DNA of 64,000 bases, from assembly GCF_000022025.1 (NCBI RefSeq), contig NC_011886.1, forward strand, positions 3,017,209-3,081,208. The letters run 5' to 3'. The notes beneath the pieces are model-generated. The model made no database searches and was not told the origin of the DNA. It saw nothing but the letters and a program-made list of their open reading frames with translations. The DNA is from Pseudarthrobacter chlorophenolicus A6 (GTDB lineage: Bacteria; Actinomycetota; Actinomycetes; Actinomycetales; Micrococcaceae). How positions within the stretch are numbered: the stretch's first letter is position 1; each line of letters starts with the position of its first letter. A program made the translations under genes and the position numbers. Of this stretch, positions 13,205 to 22,634 are shown in pieces.

Positions 13205-14343
13205 CCCAGCCGTTTCTGCCACTCCCCTTCATAGCCGGCAGGCCTGAATCCAAGCGCAATATTAATCGAAAGCATATGCTGGTTTTCGCTGGCGTTCCAC
13301 GTCAAAACGGACCTGGCCGATGGCCATCTGGCCTGCGCCCGCCGCAGGTTTGCGGCTTTGACCAGCATCCCCAGCCGATGCCCGCGGTGCGGCCCGGCCA
13401 CCAGCGTGTCCTGCTGGGTGGCGGACCCGGGTACTCCCGGACGCCAGTTCAGGACGGTGTAGGCCACCAGTTCACCTGTCCCGCGGTGCCGCGCCGCAGC
13501 CACCACGCACTGCACCCCGCCGCGGAGCATGGCGGCTTCCTCGTCACGGACACGGGCCGCATCCCAGTCCTCCCGCTCCCAGCCCAGGCCCGCGGTGGGA
13601 ACGTCGGTACTCATCGTCGCCTTCAGGGCGGCAAGGCCGGCGACGAATTCGTCGGGGCACTGATCGTCCCAGTGGACCACAGAGTAGGCGGCGGCGCTGC
13701 CGGTGGCTTCGGCCTCAACCCGGGCCAACTGCGCTGCCGGCACCGGCAGGTCCAGCCGGCTGGACCGTTCCACCTGTTCAAGTGAGTAGCCAGACGCCGC
13801 TGCAAAGGCAACGGCGGGGTCGGCGAGGGGCAGCGCACCCGAACCTGACTTCGCGGGCAGCATGGCCGCATCCGGTCCGACGCGTTCCAGTGGAACCTCG
13901 TGGTAACCATCCAGGGAGGTACGCCCCTGCCGGTGGGCCACGGCTTCGGCAAACTGCAGCAGCGCGCGGCCAATGCCTTGCCGCCTTTGGGCGGGGTGGA
14001 CCAGCACATCGATTCCCGCTGTATCAGTGTTTTCCCGCAGGGGCAGGGTGACCGAGCACAGCCCCGCAGGGCTGCCGCCGCGTCGCGCCAGAAACAGGTG
14101 CCGTTCCTCGTATGGGTTCCCCCGCCAGAATTCCTGCGACTCGGCCAGCGTCGGGCACCGGTCCAGGTTGCCCCATAGTGAAAGCTCATGGGATTCGCGC
14201 AAGGCGTGACAGGCACGGAAGTCTTCGGAAGGTACGACGCCGGGCGGTTGCGTTCGGTTTCCCTCCACCGGGATCTCCACGGGGCTGATGAGGATGCCGG
14301 CGGCGGCCGCGTCCGGCGGGAGGGGAAGCGGGATCCCGGACAT
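13201..14343 (-). CDS. double-GNAT acetyltransferase (first of a tandem pair)
   Basis: This 380-residue protein has two GNAT domains. The N-terminal loop is VHPAQRRQGIGRALLQFAEA and the C-terminal one is LVAGPHRGHRLGMLVKAANL, followed by TWNASENQHMLSINIALGFR. The paralogue follows directly with a 4-nt overlap, so the two are translationally coupled and may act together. No Shine-Dalgarno site precedes the ATG. A -10-like TAAGCT ends 6 nt before it, suggesting leaderless transcription. The pair sits between rplKA and rplJL. The substrate is unknown. Confidence 0.85.
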   Translation of the reverse strand: MSGIPLPLPPDAAAAGILISPVEIPVEGNRTQPPGVVPSEDFRACHALRESHELSLWGNLDRCPTLAESQEFWRGNPYEERHLFLARRGGSPAGLCSVTLPLRENTDTAGIDVLVHPAQRRQGIGRALLQFAEAVAHRQGRTSLDGYHEVPLERVGPDAAMLPAKSGSGALPLADPAVAFAAASGYSLEQVERSSRLDLPVPAAQLARVEAEATGSAAAYSVVHWDDQCPDEFVAGLAALKATMSTDVPTAGLGWEREDWDAARVRDEEAAMLRGGVQCVVAAARHRGTGELVAYTVLNWRPGVPGSATQQDTLVAGPHRGHRLGMLVKAANLRRAQARWPSARSVLTWNASENQHMLSINIALGFRPAGYEGEWQKRLG

Positions 14344-14355
14344 TTCCCCAGCTTA
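14344..14355 (-). promoter_or_regulatory. leaderless -10 element for the GNAT pair
   Basis: TAAGCT (14355-14350) is followed by GGGGAA and then the ATG at 14343, so transcription would begin at or beside the start codon. Confidence 0.5.
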
Positions 14356-14381
14356 GGCAGAAGGCGGCAACAGGTTAAGCA

Positions 14382-14415
14382 AAAACCGCCCGGCGCATGC
14401 GCGCCGGGCGGTTTT
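14382..14415. terminator. bidirectional terminator after rplA
   Basis: A perfect 15-bp stem (14382-14396 with 14401-14415) has an ATGC loop and is flanked by A and T runs. It ends the rplKA transcript before the GNAT pair. Confidence 0.93.
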
Positions 14416-14453
14416 ATTGCTCCGGAATTATCCGGGCAAATGTTCTGTCAGGC

Positions 14454-15161
14454 TTAGGCCTCGGTGAGCACCTTGGTGACGTTCGGGTCCACGGAGATGC
14501 CGGGGCCGAAGGTGGTGGCAACGGTGGCCTTCTGGATGTAGCGGCCCTTCGAAGCGGAAGGCTTCAGGCGAAGCACCTCTTCCAGTGCTGCTGCGTAGTT
14601 CTCAGCCAGCTTGACGGCGTCGAAAGACACCTTGCCGATGATGAAGTGCAGGTTGGAGTGCTTGTCGACGCGGAAGTCGATCTTGCCGCCCTTGATGTCG
14701 TTGACAGCCTTGGTGACGTCGGGGGTCACGGTGCCGGTCTTGGGGTTCGGCATCAGGTTGCGGGGACCCAGGACCTTACCGAGGCGGCCAACCTTGCCCA
14801 TGAGGTCAGGGGTGGCAACAGCGGCGTCGAAGTCGGTCCAGCCGCCGGCGATCTTTTCGATCAGGTCGTCGGAGCCAACGAAGTCGGCGCCGGCTGCGAT
14901 TGCGGCCTCGGCCTTGTCGCCCGTGGCGAAGACCAGAACGCGGGCGGTCTTACCGGTGCCGTGGGGCAGGTTGACCGTACCGCGGACCATCTGGTCAGCC
15001 TTGCGGGGGTCCACGCCGAGGCGGAAAGCAACCTCGATGGTGGCGTCGAACTTGGACGGGTTGGTGTCCTTGGCGAGGGTCACTGCCTCGAACGGCGCGT
15101 AGGACTTCTCCGCGTCAATCTTGGCGGCTGCTGCCTCATATGCTTTGCTGCGCTTTGCCAT
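14454..15161 (-). CDS. rplA: 50S ribosomal protein L1
   Basis: L1 builds the mobile stalk near the ribosomal E site. It has 235 residues, the normal length. Recognisable parts are the [16 protein letters not shown] start, [20 protein letters not shown], and the signature [23 protein letters not shown]. The ATG at 15161 follows AAGGAGAAAGAGC. The gene lies 178 nt downstream of rplK on the same strand. In other bacteria L1 represses its own operon, but no L1 target structure is obvious here. Confidence 0.98.
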   Translation of the reverse strand: MAKRSKAYEAAAAKIDAEKSYAPFEAVTLAKDTNPSKFDATIEVAFRLGVDPRKADQMVRGTVNLPHGTGKTARVLVFATGDKAEAAIAAGADFVGSDDLIEKIAGGWTDFDAAVATPDLMGKVGRLGKVLGPRNLMPNPKTGTVTPDVTKAVNDIKGGKIDFRVDKHSNLHFIIGKVSFDAVKLAENYAAALEEVLRLKPSASKGRYIQKATVATTFGPGISVDPNVTKVLTEA

Positions 15162-15339
15162 GCTGCTCTTTCTCCTTGTGCAGTTGTGGTCTGCGGACCG
15201 CGCTGGGCCCTGCCACAGCCGGCGATCCGGACGGTTATTCGTCCCGGATGACCGGCATTTCAATTGTTGGTGGTGCCGGAATTCCGGCGGTGCCGCGTGG
15301 CGCCATGCTGATGCGGGGCGTTAGGCGGCAGTAGGGGTA

Positions 15340-15771
15340 TTAGCCCTCGACGGTGATACCCATGGAGCGGGCGGTGCCGGCGATGATCTTCGCTGCGCCT
15401 TCGAGGCTGGTGGCGTTGAGGTCTTCCATCTTGGTGGAGGCGATCTCGTTGACCTGTGCCTGGGTCAGCTTGGCAACCTTGACGGTGTGCGGGGTAGCCG
15501 AACCCTTGGCAACGCCTGCAGCCTTCTTGATGAGCTCTGCAGCCGGCGGGGTCTTGGTGATGAACGTGAAGGAACGGTCCTCGTAGACGGTGATTTCCAC
15601 GGGGATGACGTTGCCGCGCTGGGCTTCCGTTGCAGCGTTGTACGCCTTGCAGAATTCCATGATGTTGACGCCGTGCTGGCCAAGTGCGGGACCGATCGGC
15701 GGGGCCGGGTTAGCGGCACCTGCCTGGATCTGCAGCTTGATGAGGCCGGTGACCTTCTTCTTGGGAGCCAA
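15340..15771 (-). CDS. rplK: 50S ribosomal protein L11
   Basis: L11 forms the GTPase-associated centre with 23S rRNA and is the target region of thiostrepton. It has 143 residues. The N-terminal proline-rich segment [21 protein letters not shown] and the C-terminal [13 protein letters not shown] are typical. The start codon is a TTG at 15771, with AAGGA 9 nt upstream. It lies 128 nt downstream of nusG and is probably co-transcribed with rplA. Confidence 0.98.
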
Positions 15772-15899
15772 TGTAGGGTCCTTCTCTCAATAACTTCCTG
15801 GGGCACAGGAGCGTGGCCCAGGTTTTTGGCCGCCATGGCAAGGCGGCCTGCCGTTCCGGAGCCGCTAAGCGGGCGGCGCCGGAACGAATTCTCGGGTAA

Positions 15900-16703
15900 T
15901 CAGATCTTGGTGACCTGGTTGAACGCCAGGGTGACGGGCGTTTCGCGCTCGAAGATGGAAACCAGTACCACGAGGGTCTGGGATTCGACCTTGATCTCGG
16001 AGATGGTGGCGGGAAGGGTTTCGAACGGGCCTTCCTTGACGATGACAGACTCGCCGACCTCGAAGTCGACGTCCACCGGCGCCTGGTGCTGCTTATTGAC
16101 CGGCTTGCCCTTCTCGGCCTGCTCTTCTTCGAAGACCGGCGCGAGCATGGAGAAGACCTCGTCGAGGCGCAGCGGCACGGGGTTGTGGGCGTTGCCCACG
16201 AAGCCGGTGACGCCGGGGGTGTGGCGCACGGCGCCCCAGGAGGCGTCAGTCAGGTCCATGCGGACCAGGACATAGCCGGGAATGCGAACGCGGTTGATGA
16301 CCTTGCGCTGGGCATTCTTGATCTCGACGACCTCTTCCATGGGCACCTGGATCTCGAAGATGTAATCTTCCATGTCCAGGGTCTGGATGCGGGTCTCGAG
16401 GTTGGCCTTCACGCGGTTTTCGTAACCGGCGTAGGAGTGGATGACGTACCAGTCACCTTCCTGGCGGCGCAGCTTGGCCTTGAATTCCTCTGCCGGGTCA
16501 GCGGCAGCGGTGGCTGCCGCGGCGGCGAGGGCGTCAGCGTCGGCATCGCCGGACTCTGCTTCGCTGTCAGCCTCCGCGTCGGCATCGGCGTCATCGGATT
16601 CGGGCACAGAGGACTCAACCTCAGACTCTTCACCGATTTCTGCGGTGACGTCCACGGCCTCTTCCTGCTCAGTCCCGGTTACCTCGAGCTCCTGCTCAGA
16701 CAC
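15900..16703 (-). CDS. nusG: transcription termination/antitermination protein NusG
   Basis: NusG bridges RNA polymerase and either Rho or the ribosome. It has about 267 residues with a long acidic Asp/Glu/Ala/Ser-rich N-terminal extension of roughly 80 residues. The NGN domain follows ([19 protein letters not shown], then [15 protein letters not shown] and TPGVTGFVG). The C-terminal KOW domain begins near [14 protein letters not shown] chose the GTG at 16703 (MSEQELEV) because GGAG lies 5 nt upstream. An in-frame ATG at 16733 has a weaker site. The gene sits between secE and rplK, the conserved arrangement. Confidence 0.96.
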   Translation of the reverse strand: MSEQELEVTGTEQEEAVDVTAEIGEESEVESSVPESDDADADAEADSEAESGDADADALAAAAATAAADPAEEFKAKLRRQEGDWYVIHSYAGYENRVKANLETRIQTLDMEDYIFEIQVPMEEVVEIKNAQRKVINRVRIPGYVLVRMDLTDASWGAVRHTPGVTGFVGNAHNPVPLRLDEVFSMLAPVFEEEQAEKGKPVNKQHQAPVDVDFEVGESVIVKEGPFETLPATISEIKVESQTLVVLVSIFERETPVTLAFNQVTKI

Positions 16704-16817
16704 TTGGTCTCCTGCTTCCTCATTGCCTAACATGCCTATTTAAATGGCTCAATTCCGCACACCGGCGCTTCCCTCCGGTTTCCCGGATGGTGCGCGCAGC
16801 CTGCGGACCCTGCAGCC

Positions 16818-17102
16818 TTAGTTGTCCGTGGGGCCAGTCCCGCCGAAGAGCCAGCCGACAGCGGTTCCAAAACCGATGTCCAGCAGGCTGACGATGACCA
16901 TCATGATGGCCACGAACACCAGCACCACGAGCGTGTAGTTGATCAGTTCCTTGCGGGTGGGGGCAACGACCTTTTTCAGTTCGCCGATGATCTGGCGAAC
17001 GAAAAGTGCAATACGGGCGAAGATGTTTGCCTTGGCATCCTTCTTAGCTGGGCGGCCCTTGGAGCTGCTGGCAGCTGTTTCGGTCACCTGGTCCTCGCTC
17101 AT
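16818..17102 (-). CDS. secE: preprotein translocase subunit SecE
   Basis: SecE is the essential clamp around SecY in the Sec channel. The protein has 94 residues, with a hydrophilic N-terminal part of about 35 residues and the amphipathic surface helix RQIIGELKKVVAPTRKELIN. One membrane segment follows (YTLVVLVFVAIMMVIVSLLD). This single-span form is usual outside enterobacteria. It lies upstream of nusG, with tRNA-Trp further upstream, as in other actinobacteria. Confidence 0.96.
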   Translation of the reverse strand: MSEDQVTETAASSSKGRPAKKDAKANIFARIALFVRQIIGELKKVVAPTRKELINYTLVVLVFVAIMMVIVSLLDIGFGTAVGWLFGGTGPTDN

Positions 17103-17154
17103 CTTTGCAATGGTGGATTACCCGGCCCCTGATCAGAACCATGGTTGCTGCGCT

Positions 17155-17179
17155 TGCCCCGGATTTATTGCCCGGGGCA
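17155..17179 (-). terminator. hairpin between tRNA-Trp and secE
   Basis: An 8-bp perfect stem (17155-17162 with 17172-17179) follows the 3' end of tRNA-Trp on the minus strand. No T run follows. It may end or process the tRNA transcript. Confidence 0.5.
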
Positions 17180-17186
17180 GCTTGCG

Positions 17187-17259
17187 CAGGGCAGACAGGA
17201 CTCGAACCTGCAACCTGCGGTTTTGGAGACCGCTGCGCTACCAATTGCGCCACTACCCT
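17187..17259 (-). tRNA. tRNA-Trp (CCA)
   Basis: This 73-nt tRNA has acceptor arms AGGGTAG and CTGCCCT with a G discriminator. The anticodon loop reads CTCCAAA with anticodon CCA at 17224-17226. The T arm carries GGTTCGAGTCC. The 3' CCA is not encoded. Its position upstream of secE-nusG is conserved in actinobacteria. Confidence 0.95.
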
Positions 17260-17535
17260 ATGGAGTGAAAACCAACCAGCGACGGAGATTCACCAGCTTT
17301 CACTGGGGCGCACGCCATCATCTGTGTTTCAACACCGGTGAATCAGTCTACGGCAACATCTTCGCGTTCGTAAAACCGACCCGTTCCAGCCCCTCCGCAA
17401 GCCGGTGCGTCCGTGCCTGGCGGGCCAGTCACATTTCACATCCGGCACCCCGGAGGGTCCGGTGAACAGCATAGAGTAGAAAACGTCGAATCCCACATTC
17501 CAGCCATCCGGCTGCAAGCGTAGAACGGACCTGCC

Positions 17536-18753
17536 ATGTCTGCCGCCCGCGTTTCCCAGCGCATATCCGCAATTGCCGAATCCGCCACCCTGGCCGTTGA
17601 TGCCAAGGCTAAAGCGCTGAAGGCTGCTGGGCGTCCGGTGATTGGCTTCGGCGCAGGTGAGCCGGACTTCCCCACCCCGGACTACATTGTCCAGGCTGCC
17701 ATTGAGGCTGCGGGGCAGCCGAAGTACCACCGCTACTCCCCCGCCGGCGGGCTTCCCGAACTGAAGAAGGCCATCGCCGAGAAGACGCTCCGGGACTCCG
17801 GATACGCCGTCGACCCCTCCCAGGTGCTGGTGACCAACGGCGGCAAGCAGGCCGTCTACAACACGTTCGCCACCCTGGTGGATCCGGGCGACGAGGTCAT
17901 CGTCCCCGCCCCGTTCTGGACCACCTACCCTGAGGCGATCCGGCTGGCCGGCGGCGTTCCCGTCGAGGTATTTGCGGGGCCGGAGCAGGGCTACCTGGTG
18001 ACCGTCGAGCAGCTCGAAGCAGCCGTGACAGACCGGACCAAGATCCTCCTGTTCGTCTCGCCGTCGAACCCCACCGGCGCCGTCTACTCCCCCGAGCAGG
18101 TGGCGGAGATCGGCAAGTGGGCAGCCTCGAAGGGCATCTGGGTGGTGACCGACGAAATCTACGAGCACCTGACCTACGACGGCGTTCCCTTCACCTCCAT
18201 CGCCACGGCCGTGCCCGAACTCGGCGACAAGGTGGTCATCCTCAACGGTGTGGCCAAGACCTATGCCATGACCGGATGGCGCGTCGGCTGGATGATCGGC
18301 CCGGCGGATGTCATCAAGGCCGCCACGAACCTGCAGTCGCACGCCACCTCCAACGTGTCGAACATTCCGCAGATCGCCGCCCTCGCCGCCGTTTCCGGCC
18401 CGCTGACCGCGGTCGACGAGATGAAGGTTGCCTTCGACCGCCGCCGCAAGGCGATCGTTGCCGGGCTGAACGCCATTGAGGGCGTGGAATGCCCGACGCC
18501 GAAGGGCGCCTTCTACGTTTACGCGGACGTCCGCGGGCTGTTGGGCAAGGAATTCCCCACGGCCGCCGGCACCGCCACGCCGCAGACCTCGGCCGAGCTG
18601 GCCTCCCTGATCCTGGACGAGGTGGAAGTGGCAGTGGTTCCGGGCGAGGCGTTCGGCCCGTCCGGCTTCCTGCGCCTCTCCTACGCCCTTGGCGATGACG
18701 ACCTCGCCACCGGCGTGCAGCGCCTGCAGGACTTCCTCGGCAAGGCGCAGTAG
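17536..18753 (+). CDS. aspC: pyridoxal-phosphate aminotransferase, aspartate type
   Basis: This 405-residue class I aminotransferase probably interconverts aspartate and oxaloacetate with 2-oxoglutarate. The fold start is [34 protein letters not shown] carries the substrate-binding asparagine. The PLP-binding lysine is in [16 protein letters not shown]. The C-terminal arginine is in [12 protein letters not shown]. It resembles the Ib subgroup found next to secE in streptomycetes. The upstream region from 17260 holds no further gene and no convincing promoter. Confidence 0.88.
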   Translation: MSAARVSQRISAIAESATLAVDAKAKALKAAGRPVIGFGAGEPDFPTPDYIVQAAIEAAGQPKYHRYSPAGGLPELKKAIAEKTLRDSGYAVDPSQVLVTNGGKQAVYNTFATLVDPGDEVIVPAPFWTTYPEAIRLAGGVPVEVFAGPEQGYLVTVEQLEAAVTDRTKILLFVSPSNPTGAVYSPEQVAEIGKWAASKGIWVVTDEIYEHLTYDGVPFTSIATAVPELGDKVVILNGVAKTYAMTGWRVGWMIGPADVIKAATNLQSHATSNVSNIPQIAALAAVSGPLTAVDEMKVAFDRRRKAIVAGLNAIEGVECPTPKGAFYVYADVRGLLGKEFPTAAGTATPQTSAELASLILDEVEVAVVPGEAFGPSGFLRLSYALGDDDLATGVQRLQDFLGKAQ

Positions 18754-18854
18754 ACGCCCGCTCACTTCTGGCGCTCTACATCCAAACGCCCGCTCACTCT
18801 CCTGAAGAGAGTGAGCGGGCGTTCGCGTTTTTCCCGCCGGAAGTGAGCGGGCGT
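18754..18854. repeat. cluster of ACGCCCGCTCAC inverted repeats with a central terminator
   Basis: The 12-mer ACGCCCGCTCAC occurs twice in each orientation within 101 bp. The central pair forms a 17-bp perfect hairpin (18785-18801 with 18807-18823, loop CTGAA). The outer copies (18754-18773 and 18835-18854) pair over 20 positions with one mismatch. GCGTTTTT at 18825-18832, just after the central hairpin, suits termination of aspC, and the convergent response regulator ends beside it. The nested copies suggest a repeat family rather than a plain terminator. Confidence 0.75.
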
Positions 18855-18858
18855 TGGG

Positions 18859-19539
18859 TCAGAGGAGGCGGCGCTCCGCGGCCCACTTGGTGAGTTCGTG
18901 CCGGCTGGAGAGCTGGAGCTTCCGGAGGACCGCGGAGACGTGGGTTTCCACCGTCTTGATGCTGATGAAGAGCTCCTTGGCCACTTCCTTGTAGCTGTAC
19001 CCGCGGGCGATCAGGCGCATGACCTCAAGCTCGCGGGCGGAGAGTTTGTCCAGCTCGTCGTCGGCGATGTCTGCCGGCGCGGTCCCGAAGGCGTCCAGGA
19101 CGAACCCGGCCAGGCGCGGCGAGAAGACCGCGTCCCCGCCGGCAACCCGGAAGACGGCGTCGGTGATCTCGGCCCCGGAGATGGTCTTGGTGACATAGCC
19201 CCTTGCGCCGGCGCGGATGACCGCCACTACATCCTCCGCCGCGTCGGACACGCTCAGGGCCAGGAAGCGGGTGGTGCCCAGCAGCGGCACCGATCCTGCA
19301 ATGACCTCACGGCCGCCGCCGCCCAACCCGCCGGGCAGGTGCACGTCCAGCAGCACGACGTCGGGCCGCGTCTCGGCGATGACGGCAATGGCCTGCTCCA
19401 CGGTGGCTGCCTCCCCCACCACGTGGATGCTGGCGTCGAGATCGGCTTTGAGCCCGGAACGGAAGATGGCGTGGTCGTCCACGATGACCACCCGGACGGA
19501 CCCGGCGGCCTGCGCGGCCGCCCCCTGGTTGATGTTCAT
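18859..19539 (-). CDS. LuxR-type response regulator of the PspC envelope-stress module
   Basis: This 226-residue NarL/LiaR-type regulator has an N-terminal receiver (VRVVIVDDHAIFRSGLKADL) with the phosphate-accepting aspartate in DVVLLDVHLPGG near residue 63. The C-terminal LuxR helix-turn-helix is KLSARELEVMRLIARGYSYK, continuing to KTVETHVSAVLRKLQL. Its start overlaps the upstream kinase gene by 4 nt, so the pair is one cognate system. By analogy with other PspC-linked kinases it may control the divergent PspC genes in response to membrane or cell-wall damage; that target is an inference. Confidence 0.92.
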   Translation of the reverse strand: MNINQGAAAQAAGSVRVVIVDDHAIFRSGLKADLDASIHVVGEAATVEQAIAVIAETRPDVVLLDVHLPGGLGGGGREVIAGSVPLLGTTRFLALSVSDAAEDVVAVIRAGARGYVTKTISGAEITDAVFRVAGGDAVFSPRLAGFVLDAFGTAPADIADDELDKLSARELEVMRLIARGYSYKEVAKELFISIKTVETHVSAVLRKLQLSSRHELTKWAAERRLL

Positions 19540-20969
19540 GACTTTCCTTCCACGTTGTCCGTGCCTGCAGCGGGCAGCCGGAGGCGGACCTCGGTGCCGT
19601 CCCCGGTGCTGAGGATGGCTGCCGATCCGCCGTGCCGCTTCATCCTGCCGATGATGGACTCCCGCACGCCCAGCCGGTCCTCGGGCACATCGGCCAGTTC
19701 GAACCCGGGACCGCGGTCCTTGATGAAGATTTCAGCCTGGCCGCCGGACGCTTCGAGGTACACCGAGACGGCGCCACCGCCGTGCCGGGAGGCGTTCAGC
19801 ATGGCTTCCCGGCTCGCCTGGACCATGGCCTCGTGACCCTCGGTCATGGCGGCATCGCCCACGCTGACCACCTCAACAGCATTGCCCAGGAGGTCTTCCA
19901 CCTCAGCGGCCACTGCCTTGACCCGGTCCGAAAGCTGCCCTGATTCCTTCCCGGGATCCTGGAACAGCCAGCCGCGGAGCTCGCGTTCCTGCGCCCGGGC
20001 CAGCCGGACGACGTCGTGCTCGCTGCCGGCCCGGCGCTGGATCAGCGCGAGCGTCTGCAGCACCGAATCGTGCAGGTGCGCGGCGATCTCCGCGCGTTCG
20101 GTTTCCCGGATCCTGCCGGCACGCTCAGCTTCCAGGTCCCGCCAGAACTTCAGCGCCCACGGCAACAGGACCAGCACTACGCCGCCCAGGACCGCGACGG
20201 AGGCCAGCAGCGCCAGCCAGGTCTGCTCCCAGGAGCCGGAACCGGACACCATCACCAGCACGCCGGCCACCACCAGCGCCAGGCCGGCCGCGAGCCGTGC
20301 CCAGCCGCCGGCCTGGTCCGCCTTGGTCTTGTCCACCAGCCCGGCCCGCCGCGTCTCATCCAGCTGCATCCACGCAATGGAAGCACCGCCCAGGACGGCT
20401 GCGGCAGGAATGAGGGTTCCCAGGGGCACGTCGACCCCCAGCAGCTGCGCAATCATGATGCCGGCTACCAGCAGCAACCCGCAGCCGAGGAGGATTTCCT
20501 TGCCGTACTTCATGCCCTGCCAGCGGAACCATGGCGCCTCGGCCGGCCTTGGGTCCCCGGGCGGTCCCTGGCGGTCCGCGCCCTGGGGAGCGCCGCCGTC
20601 GGACGCCTGCCCCAGAGGTGGCTGGCCCGATGGGGGCGGGCCAAAGGGTGCCGGGCCCGGTGGTGGAGAAGAGGCCGACGCCGGAGATGTACCGGACACG
20701 GCGGCGGCAGGTGCCTGGCTCACCGCGGGGGCAATGGGCGACGCCGGCCGCCGGGCGTTGCGCCGGGCGGCCTCATCCGCGGTGGGAACCATGATCCACA
20801 GCCACGCATAGAAGACCAGGCCTGCCCCGCCGGCGAGGGTGGCAAGCGCCATGCCCACCCGGACGTTCTTCACCGGCCAGCCCAGATGAACGGCCAGCCC
20901 CGAGCAGACACCGGCAATCACGCGGTCGCTGCTGCGGGCCAAAGGCGGCCTGGCGGGGACGGTTGTCAT
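19536..20969 (-). CDS. PspC-domain sensor histidine kinase
   Basis: This 477-residue kinase has a PspC domain at the N terminus (RVIAGVCSGLAVHLGWPVKN plus a membrane helix). A Pro/Gly-rich cytoplasmic linker and about four further membrane segments follow. The HisKA_3 dimerisation helix has its phospho-histidine near residue 297 in IAAHLHDSVLQTLALIQ. The ATPase domain has an N box near EAMLNASRHGGG and a G box in IKDRGPGFELAD. This architecture resembles LiaS/DesK-type kinases that sense the membrane. TTGGAT ends 6 nt before the ATG and may be a weak leaderless -10. Confidence 0.92.
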   Translation of the reverse strand: MTTVPARPPLARSSDRVIAGVCSGLAVHLGWPVKNVRVGMALATLAGGAGLVFYAWLWIMVPTADEAARRNARRPASPIAPAVSQAPAAAVSGTSPASASSPPPGPAPFGPPPSGQPPLGQASDGGAPQGADRQGPPGDPRPAEAPWFRWQGMKYGKEILLGCGLLLVAGIMIAQLLGVDVPLGTLIPAAAVLGGASIAWMQLDETRRAGLVDKTKADQAGGWARLAAGLALVVAGVLVMVSGSGSWEQTWLALLASVAVLGGVVLVLLPWALKFWRDLEAERAGRIRETERAEIAAHLHDSVLQTLALIQRRAGSEHDVVRLARAQERELRGWLFQDPGKESGQLSDRVKAVAAEVEDLLGNAVEVVSVGDAAMTEGHEAMVQASREAMLNASRHGGGAVSVYLEASGGQAEIFIKDRGPGFELADVPEDRLGVRESIIGRMKRHGGSAAILSTGDGTEVRLRLPAAGTDNVEGKS

Positions 20970-21094
20970 GGGTCAATCCAAGCATGGATCAGGGTTTCCC
21001 GGACCCGGATCCGGCGGGAACCGGGGGCGACTCAGGGACCGCTCAGGGTATCCCCCAGTAGAGCGCAGGGCGGGCTGAACGGAAGGATTGGGGT

Positions 21095-22633
21095 ATGAAC
21101 TCGCAGACCTCCCTCCCCGACGACGGCCAGCCCACCGAGCCTCTGCCCGGCGCACCGCGGCCTACCGAACCACTGCCGTCCGCGCCGACCACGCCGGACC
21201 CGTCCGAGGGCCCGCAGGCCTCCGGATCCAGCCAGCCAGGTGCAGACCAGGCGTATGCAGGCCGTCCGGGCACCGCACACGCAGCCCCGGGTGAGGCCGA
21301 TTTCTTCTCCTGGATCCGCGGCCATGGCATCCAGCGTGGCCGAGACCGGTGGATCGGCGGCGTGTCCAGCGGCATCGCGCAGAAGCTGGGCGTGGACCCG
21401 CTGATCATCCGCGGCGTCTTCATCGTCCTGACCCTGTTCGCCGGCATCGGCGTCCTGGTGTACGGCCTTGCGTGGGCGCTGCTTCCCGAGCCCGACGGAC
21501 GGATCCACGTCCAGGAGGCCGCCGCAGGCCGGTGGACCACCGGGATGACAGGGTCCCTGATTGCCACGATCCTGGGCCTGACCGGACTGGGCGGCGGCTT
21601 CTGGGGCTGGTCGCACAACGGCTTCGGCGGCTTCCTCTGGACGGTGTTCTGGGTGGGCGGCGCCATCTACCTCATCTACTACCTTTCGCAGCGCAACAAG
21701 GCAGGCCGGCCCGCGATGGCCGCTCCGCATGCAGGCGCTTACGGCACGCCAGGCGGTTACGGGACGCCGGGCGAAGCGGGCGCCTCAGGGGCCACCTACG
21801 CAGCCGGCCCAGGGACCGCACCGTTCTCCTCCACGGGCACCTCCTACGGAGCGGGCCCCGCTTCCCCCTCCATGCCCTCCTACGGCGGCGGCAGCTATTC
21901 CGACAGCGGTTCCTACTCCGGCGGCGGCTCCGGCGCCGGCGGCGGGTTCCAGGGCGGCGGCCCCTACGGCGGTGCCCCTGCGCCGCAGCGCACCCCGAAA
22001 CCACGGCCGGCCGGGCCAGGCGCCCCCGCAGTGGCCGTTGCCGCCGGATCGGCGCTGCTGGTGGGCGGCGGCCTCAAGGCACTCGACGTCACCAACGTCA
22101 TCGACCTGGGTGATTCAGCCAACGCCATCGTCTGGGCCAGCGCCGCAGCTGTCCTGGGCCTCGGTATCCTCATCGCCGGACTGCGCGGCAGGACCGCCGG
22201 CGTCCTGAGCTTCTTCGCCGTAGTGGCGCTGATAGCGGGCGGCGTGTACAACGTGGTGGGCAACGGCGACAGGATGCGCTTCCAGCAGGTTGATTGGGCA
22301 CCCACCAGCATCACGGAAGCCGCGAACGGCTTTGACATCACGGCGGGCCGCGGAACCGTGGACCTGACAAACCTGGCCGGCGGCACCCCGCTGCGCTCCG
22401 ACGTCGTGATTCCCCTGGACATCACCGCGAGCAACGTGACCGTGGTGATCCCGGAGGACGTCCCCGTGGACATCAGGGCGGACATGACCATGGGCAACCT
22501 CAACGAGGCATCGGGCCAGCGCGGAGGAACCACCACCAGGGAAAGCACCTACAACTCCGACCGGCCCGGCAGCCACCTGGTGGTCCAGATCGACGGCACC
22601 TTCAGCAACGTCACCATCCAGGAAGGCAATTGA
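21095..22633 (+). CDS. PspC-domain membrane protein with LiaF-like C-terminal domain
   Basis: This 512-residue protein has a disordered Pro-rich N terminus and then a PspC domain near residue 75 (RDRWIGGVSSGIAQKLGVDP, then FAGIGVLVYGLAWALLPEPD). A membrane pair, a long Gly/Ser/Tyr-rich linker (about residues 210-305) and three more membrane helices follow. The C-terminal beta domain (DITAGRGTVDLTNL, then DVVIPLDITASNVTVVIPED) resembles the LiaF/DUF2154 family. It is divergent from the kinase with a 125-nt shared control region. Its likely role is sensing or damping envelope stress. AAGGA sits 7 nt before the ATG. Confidence 0.85.
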   Translation: MNSQTSLPDDGQPTEPLPGAPRPTEPLPSAPTTPDPSEGPQASGSSQPGADQAYAGRPGTAHAAPGEADFFSWIRGHGIQRGRDRWIGGVSSGIAQKLGVDPLIIRGVFIVLTLFAGIGVLVYGLAWALLPEPDGRIHVQEAAAGRWTTGMTGSLIATILGLTGLGGGFWGWSHNGFGGFLWTVFWVGGAIYLIYYLSQRNKAGRPAMAAPHAGAYGTPGGYGTPGEAGASGATYAAGPGTAPFSSTGTSYGAGPASPSMPSYGGGSYSDSGSYSGGGSGAGGGFQGGGPYGGAPAPQRTPKPRPAGPGAPAVAVAAGSALLVGGGLKALDVTNVIDLGDSANAIVWASAAAVLGLGILIAGLRGRTAGVLSFFAVVALIAGGVYNVVGNGDRMRFQQVDWAPTSITEAANGFDITAGRGTVDLTNLAGGTPLRSDVVIPLDITASNVTVVIPEDVPVDIRADMTMGNLNEASGQRGGTTTRESTYNSDRPGSHLVVQIDGTFSNVTIQEGN

Positions 22634-22634
22634 G

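Noticed and set aside
21890..21965. Gly/Ser-coding tandem repeat as a phase-variable tract
   Set aside because: The low-complexity DNA codes for the linker of the PspC protein in frame, with varied codons. There is no uniform unit that would slip.
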